Positions 1 to 5,304 of a stretch of DNA of 6,773 nucleotides are shown here, piece after piece. The notes below the pieces were generated by a model. It did not search any database. It was given only the letters and a program-made list of their open reading frames with translations, and was not told the origin of the DNA. The stretch covers positions 1 through 6,773 of the forward strand of contig JAJRVG010000033.1 in NCBI GenBank assembly GCA_021545595.1. The letters run 5' to 3'. Both the position numbers and the translations under genes were made by a program. How positions within the stretch are numbered: the stretch's first letter is position 1; each line of letters begins with the position of its first letter. Source of the stretch: Zetaproteobacteria bacterium (GTDB lineage Bacteria; Pseudomonadota; Zetaproteobacteria; Mariprofundales; Mariprofundaceae).

Positions 1-509
1 ACCAACATGATTGAACCGGATACCCACCTTGGATAGTTGCCACCCTTCACAAGGGTAAAGTTGTAGCGAATAGCACTGTTTTCAGTCCATGATGCACTGG
101 CTTCAAGAAGCTGAATTCCAGTGGCCTTTCGTGCCTCAAGAATGCTCTCAAGCATGCGCAAACGTTGGGACGGTCCGGATGTCTGCTGCTGTTGTGCTGT
201 CATCTCCTGTTGCAGGGTTCTAAGTTGCTGATCTTTCAGCTCATTGTTCGCATTGGCTTCAGCAAGGCGTTCCAGTAGCTGTTCATGCTGCCGTTGCAGT
301 TGGAGGTATTGTGGCAGAAAAGAGCGGTTGTTATCCGGGCGATTGAGTTTCGTGCCCAGAAATGTGAAAGAGCCAGCGGTGAGTAAAAAAATAAGAATGA
401 AAGAGATGGGCCGAAGTCTAAGGTTCCGGGCCGGCCTTCCACTTTGTGTATCCAGCAGAATAACCTGACGAGGCTTGATAAATATCTGGTACAGACGTTG
501 GCGAATCAT
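1..509 (-). CDS. Membrane-anchored coiled-coil protein, partial (DUF6776-like)
   Basis: Partial gene: 170 residues are visible and the 3' end lies beyond base 1. The start is ATG at 509, with an in-frame TAA only three codons upstream, so no longer ATG start is possible. The Shine-Dalgarno is weak (AAGAA). The N-terminus is short and basic, followed by one membrane segment at about residues 35-53 (ISFILIFLLTAGSFTFLG), then a Gln/Glu/Leu-rich stretch at about 65-110 that should form a coiled coil, then a beta-rich part (IRYNFTLVKGG, WVSGSIMLV) at 147-170. This predicts a bitopic inner-membrane protein with its coil and C-terminal domain in the periplasm. It starts 34 bp after the argC stop, so it is probably cotranscribed with argC. 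The layout and position resemble the uncharacterised DUF6776 proteins found next to argC, often beside a bactofilin gene, in gammaproteobacteria. That family assignment is from memory and moderate; the gene itself is well supported. Function is unknown. Confidence 0.8.
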   Translation of the reverse strand, partial: MIRQRLYQIFIKPRQVILLDTQSGRPARNLRLRPISFILIFLLTAGSFTFLGTKLNRPDNNRSFLPQYLQLQRQHEQLLERLAEANANNELKDQQLRTLQQEMTAQQQQTSGPSQRLRMLESILEARKATGIQLLEASASWTENSAIRYNFTLVKGGNYPRWVSGSIML

Positions 510-543
510 AAATTCTTATACTGTTTTTCGGGCACGGATGTGG

Positions 544-1575
544 TTATGGCCAGAGGGCAGTAGTGGAAAGACCCAGCGCCTCTTCAAAGCCAAACATAAC
601 ATTGGCATTTTGCAGGGCCTGTCCTGAAGCGCCTTTCAGCAGGTTGTCAATACAGCTGACTACAACTGCCTGCTTTGTGCCAATAACAGCGACACCAATG
701 TCACACCGGTTGCTTCCTTTAACAGCTTGAGTGGATGGCAATTGGCCTTCAGGCAGAATATTGACAAATGTTTCATGGGCAAAGGCTTGCGAAAGAATTT
801 TATGCCATGTCTCAGGCCTCTCTCCGGACAGATGCAGTGTTGATAGCATGCCTCTGCTCATTGGCAGGATATGAGGTACAAACCGGATAGAGACACTCTG
901 CTGTCCAAACCCGTTGGCCCACTCCTCCATCTCCCACGCATGTCTGTGTCTGGGAAGGCCATAGGCAGAAAGCCCTTCGTTAATTTCACAATAGAGTAGA
1001 GATCTATCGGCAGACCTGCCTGCACCTGAGGTTCCGGATTTGGAATCAACAATGATCTGTTCGCTGTCCAGCACGCCATTTCTCAACAGTGGAACCAGCG
1101 GCAGCAGTGTGGATGTCGGATAGCAGCCGGGATTGGCGACCAGCCTGGCATCTGCAACATCACTTCTGGAAAATTCAGTCAACCCATAGACAGCTTCATC
1201 AAACAGCTCAGGGCAGGGGTGTTCCACACCATATGCCTCTTTATAGGTATCGTGGCTTTTATGCCGAAAGTCTGCTGACAGATCGATCACCTTTCTGCCG
1301 CTATCCAATGCATTTTTAACGCTCTCTGCCGCTGCACCATGGGGGAGTGCAGTAAAAACCAGCTGAACCTGATCCGATATGGGAGCATCAGATGCAGCCA
1401 GCAGCGTTGAGGCAAGTTCTCCGCTAATGCCGGGCAGCACTTCGCCAGCCCTCTTTCCCGACTGGCTGTGTGCACCGAGGTGTGCAACCTCAAAGTGAGG
1501 GTGTGATTCAACCAACCGGATCAGTTCCGCTCCGGTGTACCCGGTTGCTCCAAGTATGGCGACAGAAATATTCAT
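544..1575 (-). CDS. argC: N-acetyl-gamma-glutamyl-phosphate reductase (ArgC)
   Basis: Cytoplasmic enzyme of arginine biosynthesis: NADPH-dependent reduction of N-acetyl-glutamyl-5-phosphate to N-acetyl-glutamate-5-semialdehyde, the third step. The protein has 343 residues, typical of the long ArgC form. The N-terminal Rossmann motif GATGYTGAEL is at residues 9-18. The catalytic cysteine is C151 in VANPGCYPTSTLL, and the conserved histidine region is RHRHAWEME (209-217). Other family blocks are SKSGTSGAGR (178-187), VPHILPMSRGML (233-244) and DNLLKGASGQALQN (310-323). All key residues are present, so it should be active. Translation starts at ATG 1575; no good Shine-Dalgarno precedes it, so expression may be modest. 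It lies 105 bp downstream of the hybrid kinase gene and 34 bp upstream of the coiled-coil gene, all on the same strand. In many relatives argC follows rpsI closely; here the kinase gene separates them. Confidence 0.97.
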   Translation of the reverse strand: MNISVAILGATGYTGAELIRLVESHPHFEVAHLGAHSQSGKRAGEVLPGISGELASTLLAASDAPISDQVQLVFTALPHGAAAESVKNALDSGRKVIDLSADFRHKSHDTYKEAYGVEHPCPELFDEAVYGLTEFSRSDVADARLVANPGCYPTSTLLPLVPLLRNGVLDSEQIIVDSKSGTSGAGRSADRSLLYCEINEGLSAYGLPRHRHAWEMEEWANGFGQQSVSIRFVPHILPMSRGMLSTLHLSGERPETWHKILSQAFAHETFVNILPEGQLPSTQAVKGSNRCDIGVAVIGTKQAVVVSCIDNLLKGASGQALQNANVMFGFEEALGLSTTALWP

Positions 1576-1593
1576 AGTGTTGACATGTTACTG

Positions 1594-1621
1594 ATTATCT
1601 TTGATGGGTAAAGAGAGTACA
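1594..1621 (-). promoter_or_regulatory. Possible weak promoter for argC
   Basis: On the minus strand a good -10-like hexamer GATAAT (1594-1599; 5 of 6 to TATAAT) lies 16 bp downstream of a poor -35-like hexamer TGTACT (1616-1621; 3 of 6). The predicted start would leave a leader of only about 10 nt before the argC ATG. It would give argC a transcript independent of the kinase gene. It rests on pattern alone; readthrough from the kinase gene is the alternative. Confidence 0.3.
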
Positions 1622-1680
1622 GGGTGTCTCTGTTTCAGGGATTAACTTTTCAGGCACGAAACAGGAGGTGCTGGGGGCCT

Positions 1681-3939
1681 TTATTGAGAGACTTTGTTAA
1701 TGATGGTGGAAAGAATGGTTTCAGGGTCAACGGGCTTAGTCATGAAATGATCCATACCTGCTTCGAGGCACTCGTTAGCGACATCTTCAAGCGCGTGAGC
1801 GCTTAAACCAATGATAGGAAGGCGAGGTCTGTCAGAGTGTTTTTCCATAGCCCGAATTTTCTCTGTTAATTTGATACCATTGATACCCGGCATGCGTATA
1901 TCGGTAAGAAGCAGGTCATATGACTGGTTCTGGACCTTTTCCCAGGCGCTCTCACCGTTGCTGACAACATCAACTTCCATACCTGCTTTTGAAAGTTGCC
2001 TGGATGCAATGCGTTGTCCTATCGGGTCATCTTCAGCCAGCAGCACCCGAAGTGCTGGCACTGCTTCTACCTCATCATTATTTGTATCGGAGGCGGAGAT
2101 AAACAGCCTGTCAGCTGAATTGGTGTGAAGCGTTATGGTTTCACTATCGACAGGGTGGCATGGGATTACAAACTGAAAGCAACTTCCCCTGCCCAGTTCG
2201 CTGGAGGCCTCAATGTTACCTCCCATCAGCTCTACAAAGCGTTTTACAATACTTGTTCCAAGCCCGGTTCCAGGCTGTTGGGCCTGGTTCATCTCCATTA
2301 GCTGCACAAAGGGTTCAAAAATATGTTTCAGATTTTTCCTGGAAATTCCAATACCTGTATCTTTGATTGAAAAGTGAAGTTGCTCTCCCTTCCGGGTGAC
2401 ATGAACAGAGACCTCACCGCGCTCTGTAAATTTTATAGCATTACCGACAAGGTTGAGCAGCACCTGTCGCAGACGCGATTCATCACCGATGATGGTTTTG
2501 GGGGTCTCTTCCATGTGCAGGGAGAGGGTGATCTCTTTTTCCCGGGCGATAAGAATAAATGGTACGAGGGCATCGTAGATGCAGCCTTTGAGTTCGAACT
2601 GATTTTTAACGAGTTCCATGTTGCCGGATTCGATTTTAGCCAGATCAAGAATATCGTTTACCAGTGCCTGAAGTGATTTGGCTGATTGCTGTGCGAGTAT
2701 CAGGTTTTCCTGTTGCTCGCTACCCAGCTGTTTGATATCGGTGCTGATCAGATTCTGAAGACCGATAATACCATGCAGTGGTGTGCGCAGCTCATGGCTC
2801 ATCACAGATAGGAAATCACTTTTTGCATGGCTTGCTGCCTCTGCCTGTTTGATAGCCTGGCGAAGCTTTTTCTCAGATTGTGTCAATTCACGATAGAGCA
2901 GCATCTGATTAAGTGCATCTTCCACACGGCGCGCAATATCCTGAAAGAGCCGCTTCTCCTCTTCTGTCCAGATACGGGAATGGGTGCATTCATGCAGGCC
3001 GAGCATCCACGGTTTCCCATGATCCGGGCGAATCATAATAGCCATAACAGATTTAATGGAGAATTTTTTGGCCCACTTAGGTCGGCCGGGAATAGGTCTG
3101 GTTACGCCGTAGAGAAGGATTTCGGAGGAGTCATGAACATTGCGCAGCTCTTCAATCATTTCAGGGTTTGTGGGGATTTTTCCCCGCATTGAAAATGAGC
3201 CGGGGAATTCCGGAACACTTTTTTCATAGGGGATGTTCCAATATTTGGAATTCAGGTCAAGCGGGTGAAGCAGATAGGCTCTGCTGCATGAGAAGATCTC
3301 CAGCATCACTTCAAGCGAGTGGTTGAGTGCCCGATCCATATGTGTGGACTGATGGAGAATGCGTTCCAGCTTGTCCACACTCTGCAGGTAATGCAGATGA
3401 ATGGCTTGTGTCTGTTCAGCTTTTTCACGGTCTGAAGTGAAAAAATAACCAAGAGCAGTAAAGATAATGAGCTCGACCAGAGCCAGTATTGTCTGAAGTG
3501 GTGTGTAGTAGAGTGTAAGCAGTCCGAATTGACTTAGTGTGATTCCCGTAATGAGTGCCAGATAATAGACCATAGTCCATGCAAAGCCTGTTCGGGTGCC
3601 CAGAAAGAAGAAGACAATCATCGGGTAGCCGAATATCCAGTAAATGCCCGTATTTCCTGCTGTAGGAATAAAAATTAGCGGGGCAAAAATAACCAGAGTA
3701 TCAAAACCGATCAGGTGCTTGATAATGCCCAGTGGGGCACCTTTTCTCAGCCAGGAGTAGACAGGGGGCAGAGTCAGAAGTACAAGAAATTCAACGAAGG
3801 CCAGAAGCTTAAGATCCAGGGAGTAGTTGAGATAGGAGAAGAAGGCCAGCACACCCATTGAGAAGAGCAGAAAGCGTGAGAGTGACTGATTGGTCAGGGT
3901 TCTCTCTTCGAGCCACTTTTTCTTTATGGTCTGTTGCAT
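1681..3939 (-). CDS. Membrane-bound hybrid sensor histidine kinase with C-terminal receiver
   Basis: Two-component signalling protein of 752 residues. Residues 20-167 contain about six hydrophobic segments (roughly 22-40, 43-64, 74-94, 98-118, 120-140, 146-167), forming an integral inner-membrane sensor with very short loops. Residues about 187-345 look like a GAF-type domain ending in WTEEEKRLFQDIARRVEDAL. A short coil (350-372) leads to HisKA with the H-box SHELRTPLHG, phospho-acceptor H382. HATPase_c shows the N-box NLVGNAIKF (N500), G1 box DTGIGIS (D527), FEPF (541-544) and G2 box GTGLGTSI (557-564). After a linker rich in polar residues (595-628), a receiver domain has acidic D637/D638, phospho-acceptor D680 in LLLTDIRMPG, S713 and K735. 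Every catalytic residue is intact. There is no HPt domain, so onward transfer needs a separate protein not in this window. Start is ATG 3939; no Shine-Dalgarno is visible (CTCTCTCC precedes it) and no other start is nearby. The stimulus and target are unknown. Confidence 0.95.
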   Translation of the reverse strand: MQQTIKKKWLEERTLTNQSLSRFLLFSMGVLAFFSYLNYSLDLKLLAFVEFLVLLTLPPVYSWLRKGAPLGIIKHLIGFDTLVIFAPLIFIPTAGNTGIYWIFGYPMIVFFFLGTRTGFAWTMVYYLALITGITLSQFGLLTLYYTPLQTILALVELIIFTALGYFFTSDREKAEQTQAIHLHYLQSVDKLERILHQSTHMDRALNHSLEVMLEIFSCSRAYLLHPLDLNSKYWNIPYEKSVPEFPGSFSMRGKIPTNPEMIEELRNVHDSSEILLYGVTRPIPGRPKWAKKFSIKSVMAIMIRPDHGKPWMLGLHECTHSRIWTEEEKRLFQDIARRVEDALNQMLLYRELTQSEKKLRQAIKQAEAASHAKSDFLSVMSHELRTPLHGIIGLQNLISTDIKQLGSEQQENLILAQQSAKSLQALVNDILDLAKIESGNMELVKNQFELKGCIYDALVPFILIAREKEITLSLHMEETPKTIIGDESRLRQVLLNLVGNAIKFTERGEVSVHVTRKGEQLHFSIKDTGIGISRKNLKHIFEPFVQLMEMNQAQQPGTGLGTSIVKRFVELMGGNIEASSELGRGSCFQFVIPCHPVDSETITLHTNSADRLFISASDTNNDEVEAVPALRVLLAEDDPIGQRIASRQLSKAGMEVDVVSNGESAWEKVQNQSYDLLLTDIRMPGINGIKLTEKIRAMEKHSDRPRLPIIGLSAHALEDVANECLEAGMDHFMTKPVDPETILSTIINKVSQ

Positions 3940-3971
3940 GGAGAGAGTGTAGTCGGTTTTATAAATAGCTT

Positions 3972-4007
3972 AAATAAAAAAAGAGGGCCTGCTAGAGGCC
4001 CTCTTTT
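3972..4007 (-). terminator. Rho-independent terminator after rplM-rpsI
   Basis: A perfect 12-bp inverted repeat (3979-3990 and 3996-4007, stem AAAAGAGGGCCT) with a 5-nt loop is followed on the minus strand by a run of seven Ts and more T-rich sequence. It begins 20 bp after the rpsI stop codon. It should end the ribosomal-protein transcript before the kinase gene, so the kinase needs its own promoter or readthrough. On the plus strand it has only four Ts after the stem, and no plus-strand gene is nearby. Confidence 0.92.
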
Positions 4008-4027
4008 AAGATAGTGTGAAAGTTAAA

Positions 4028-4420
4028 TTAACGCTTCGAGAACTGTGGAGCGCGACGGGCTTTTTTCAAGCCGGGCTTCTTACGTTCAACAACCCGGGCA
4101 TCACGGGTCAGCAAGCCTTCAGCCTTCAGCTGTGGGCGAAGCCCTGAGTCATACTCAAGAAGAGCACGTGCTATGCCATGGCGTACTGCGCCTGCCTGTC
4201 CGGAAACACCGCCTCCGGCAACGTTAACACGCACATCAATACGATCAGTTAGCCGGGTAAGTGCCAACGGTGAGAGTGCTTCCTGACGAATAATCTCGAT
4301 CGGGAAGAAATCTTCGATGCTGCGGTTGTTAATGTTAACCTGGCCACTGCCTGGCTGAATCATTACTCGGGCTACGCTGCATTTGCGACGGCCTGTTCCA
4401 CGGTAAAATTTATCTGACAT
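4028..4420 (-). CDS. rpsI: 30S ribosomal protein S9 (uS9)
   Basis: Component of the small ribosomal subunit head; its extended C-terminal tail reaches the P-site tRNA. The protein has 130 residues, the normal bacterial length. It carries the family hallmarks: GTGRRKCSVARV near the N-terminus (8-19), the glycine-rich VNVAGGGVSGQAGA block in the middle (65-78), and the basic C-terminus RRAPQFSKR with the universally conserved terminal SKR. Translation starts at ATG 4420, with AAGGA (4430-4434) as Shine-Dalgarno 9 nt upstream. It follows rplM by 25 bp and is followed by a strong terminator, so the two form the usual two-gene ribosomal operon. The stop is TAA. Confidence 0.98.
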   Translation of the reverse strand: MSDKFYRGTGRRKCSVARVMIQPGSGQVNINNRSIEDFFPIEIIRQEALSPLALTRLTDRIDVRVNVAGGGVSGQAGAVRHGIARALLEYDSGLRPQLKAEGLLTRDARVVERKKPGLKKARRAPQFSKR

Positions 4421-4445
4421 ATTTATAAATCCTTAACCAGTTTGC

Positions 4446-4877
4446 TTAGTTTAGCTTCAGTGTTTCAGGCTGTTGAGCAGTGTGTGGATGATCAGAACCC
4501 GCATATACTTTCAGCTTTTTCAACATAGAGCGGCCCAGTGAATTCTTGGGCATCATGCCCTTCACTGCCAGCTCAATAATTCTCTCCGGGAAACGCTCGC
4601 GCTGCTTCTCAAGTGTGATACTTTTCAATCCGCCTGGATACTGAGAGTGCCGGTAGTAAGTCTTCTGTTCTTCTTTGCGACCGGTCACTTTTATCTTCTC
4701 AGCATTGATCACAATCACGTGGTCACCGCAGTCTGCATGCGGGGTATATTGCGGACGGTGTTTGCCGCGCAGAATTCTGGCAATTTCAGTTGACAGGCGA
4801 CCCAGAATCAGGTCTTCCGCATCAACAATATACCATTTACGTTCAATGTCTTCAGGACGGACGGTCCAAGTGCGCAT
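4446..4877 (-). CDS. rplM: 50S ribosomal protein L13 (uL13)
   Basis: Early-assembly protein of the large ribosomal subunit that binds 23S rRNA. The protein has 143 residues from ATG 4877 (142 in E. coli). Typical blocks are MRTWTVRPEDIERKWYIVDA at the N-terminus, LGRLSTEIARILRGKHRPQY, GDHVIVINAEKIKVTGRK, and the C-terminal MPKNSLGRSMLKKLKVYAG followed by HPHTAQQPETL. A reading from TTG 4883 would add two residues, but the Shine-Dalgarno GGAG (4885-4888) sits 7 nt before ATG 4877 and only about 1 nt before the TTG, and family proteins begin at the Met-(Arg/Lys)-Thr equivalent, so ATG 4877 is chosen. It is first in the rplM-rpsI operon, driven by the promoter at 4930-4957. Confidence 0.97.
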   Translation of the reverse strand: MRTWTVRPEDIERKWYIVDAEDLILGRLSTEIARILRGKHRPQYTPHADCGDHVIVINAEKIKVTGRKEEQKTYYRHSQYPGGLKSITLEKQRERFPERIIELAVKGMMPKNSLGRSMLKKLKVYAGSDHPHTAQQPETLKLN

Positions 4878-4884
4878 GGCCAAA

Positions 4885-4888
4885 CTCC
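4885..4888 (-). promoter_or_regulatory. Shine-Dalgarno that fixes the rplM start
   Basis: GGAG on the minus strand, 7 nt upstream of ATG 4877. Its spacing selects this ATG over the in-frame TTG at 4883. It overlaps an out-of-frame ATG at 4890, which is too far upstream to use it. Confidence 0.75.
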
Positions 4889-4929
4889 ATAACTCAAAAT
4901 CAAAAAAAGTCCATTTCGGTGGGCGGCGC

Positions 4930-4957
4930 AGTATAAAACGGGAGGGGTTGATGTCAA
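4930..4957 (-). promoter_or_regulatory. Strong sigma-70 promoter of rplM-rpsI
   Basis: On the minus strand a perfect -35 hexamer TTGACA (4952-4957) is separated by 16 bp from TATACT (4930-4935; 5 of 6 to consensus). The predicted start is about 4923, giving a leader of about 45 nt. The sequence just after the -10 is GCGCCGCC, a GC-rich discriminator of the kind associated with stringent (ppGpp/DksA) control at ribosomal promoters. The hexamers are seen directly; the stringent response is inference. Confidence 0.88.
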
Positions 4958-5031
4958 CTTATTAAGATACGGGATGCGGGTTTTGATTCAGGGCGTCCGT
5001 GCGCTTCACCCTCTGGGCAGGAAGACCGTCC

Positions 5032-5053
5032 AAATCGGCTCTCCTGCCGATTT
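5032..5053. repeat. Stem-loop within the element
   Basis: Perfect 8-bp inverted repeat AAATCGGC / GCCGATTT with a 6-nt loop. It lies in the left arm of the 245-bp element and has no T-run after it on either strand long enough for a terminator. Confidence 0.7.
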
Positions 5054-5082
5054 GTCGTACCTTACCCTTGGATGAACCGTTC

Positions 5083-5100
5083 TCGGCCATGGATGGCCGA
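5083..5100. repeat. Palindrome with ATGGAT core
   Basis: TCGGCCAT-GG-ATGGCCGA, a near-continuous 18-bp palindrome near the centre of the element. The same ATGGAT core recurs in the right terminal palindrome (5207-5220, AGGCAT-GG-ATGCCT), a repeated motif internal to the element. Confidence 0.7.
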
Positions 5101-5109
5101 CTTCAGTAA

Positions 5110-5137
5110 GCAATCGAAAATCACGCTTTTCGATTGC
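5110..5137. repeat. 11-bp perfect stem-loop
   Basis: GCAATCGAAAA / TTTTCGATTGC with a 6-nt loop, the strongest internal hairpin of the element and close to its centre of symmetry. The T-run is inside the stem rather than after it, so it is not a standard terminator. Confidence 0.75.
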
Positions 5138-5250
5138 GCAGCGGGCAAAAGGCAGACAATGAGGCAGGAGCCAAACTGGACGCCGACAGGCGGGGCGAAG
5201 CCCTGAAGGCATGGATGCCTGAATCAATGCTCTTTTACGGATGTTTCAAG

Positions 5251-5278
5251 TTGCCAATAGCACTCCGGCCGATAGAGT
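5251..5278 (+). promoter_or_regulatory. Likely hrcA-grpE promoter
   Basis: TTGCCA (5251-5256; 5 of 6 to the -35 consensus) is followed after 16 bp by TAGAGT (5273-5278; 4 of 6 to the -10 consensus). The predicted start near 5285 leaves a leader of about 20 nt containing GGAAG (5290-5294), 10 nt before the hrcA ATG. The hexamers interleave with the CIRCE-like operator, as expected for a promoter blocked by HrcA. It begins only 24 bp after the end of the palindromic element. No sigma-32-type promoter was recognised here. Confidence 0.55.
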
Positions 5279-5283
5279 TCCAG
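5257..5283. promoter_or_regulatory. CIRCE-like operator for HrcA
   Basis: ATAGCACTC-N9-GAGTTCCAG matches the CIRCE consensus TTAGCACTC-N9-GAGTGCTAA with 8 of 9 bases in the left half, exact 9-bp spacing, and 6 of 9 bases in the right half. It lies 21 bp upstream of the hrcA start and over its likely promoter. HrcA bound here would repress hrcA-grpE and release on heat shock. The degenerate right half suggests weaker binding than at a consensus site. Confidence 0.8.
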
Positions 5284-5304
5284 TTCTCCGGAAGCCGAGC
5301 CGAA

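Larger units (their letters stand above)
4983..5227. repeat. 245-bp palindromic MITE-like element between rplM and hrcA
   Basis: The stretch 4878-5304 holds no convincing gene. Most of it is this element. Both ends read TTGATTCAGG inward (4983-4992 on plus, 5218-5227 on minus), a perfect 10-bp terminal inverted repeat. The similarity continues inward: by eye, 22 of 26 aligned columns match at the ends. Further matching blocks include CGTCCA, GGCT, CCTGCC, and ATTGTC/TTTGTC with CCTT and CCC, so arms of about 85 nt (4983-5067 and 5143-5227) pair imperfectly. The interior has its own palindromes at 5032-5053, 5083-5100 and 5110-5137. Such architecture is typical of miniature inverted-repeat elements mobilised by a transposase elsewhere. 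No clear target-site duplication is visible. A minus-strand reading frame of 73 codons (5006-5227) starts exactly at the element's end, but resembles nothing I know and is probably not a gene. Alternatively it is a large structured regulatory DNA or RNA. Confidence 0.7.

Noticed and set aside
244..468. Plus-strand frame of 74 codons opposite the coiled-coil gene
   Set aside because: It is rich in Ser, Arg and Cys, matches no family I know and lies antisense to a frame with a clear membrane segment and coil.
1630..1664. Inverted repeat CTGTTTC / GAAACAG between the kinase gene and argC
   Set aside because: Only 7-bp arms with a 21-nt loop and no following T-run; it could be a weak operator but chance cannot be excluded.
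3958..3963. TATAAA as a -10 box for the kinase gene
   Set aside because: It resembles a -10, but no acceptable -35 lies 15-19 bp upstream, where the terminator stem and its T-run are; the AT-richness is explained by the terminator.
4881..4883. TTG as the rplM start, adding two residues
   Set aside because: The Shine-Dalgarno GGAG would be about 1 nt from it but is 7 nt from ATG 4877, and L13 proteins begin at the latter position.
4878..4929. Structured leader or riboswitch upstream of rplM
   Set aside because: The leader is only about 45 nt with at most a 3-bp hairpin; no known ribosomal-protein leader structure is evident.
5110..5137. The 11-bp stem-loop as a terminator
   Set aside because: The Ts are within the stem, no T-run follows it, and no transcript from a known gene runs into it because both neighbours are transcribed away.
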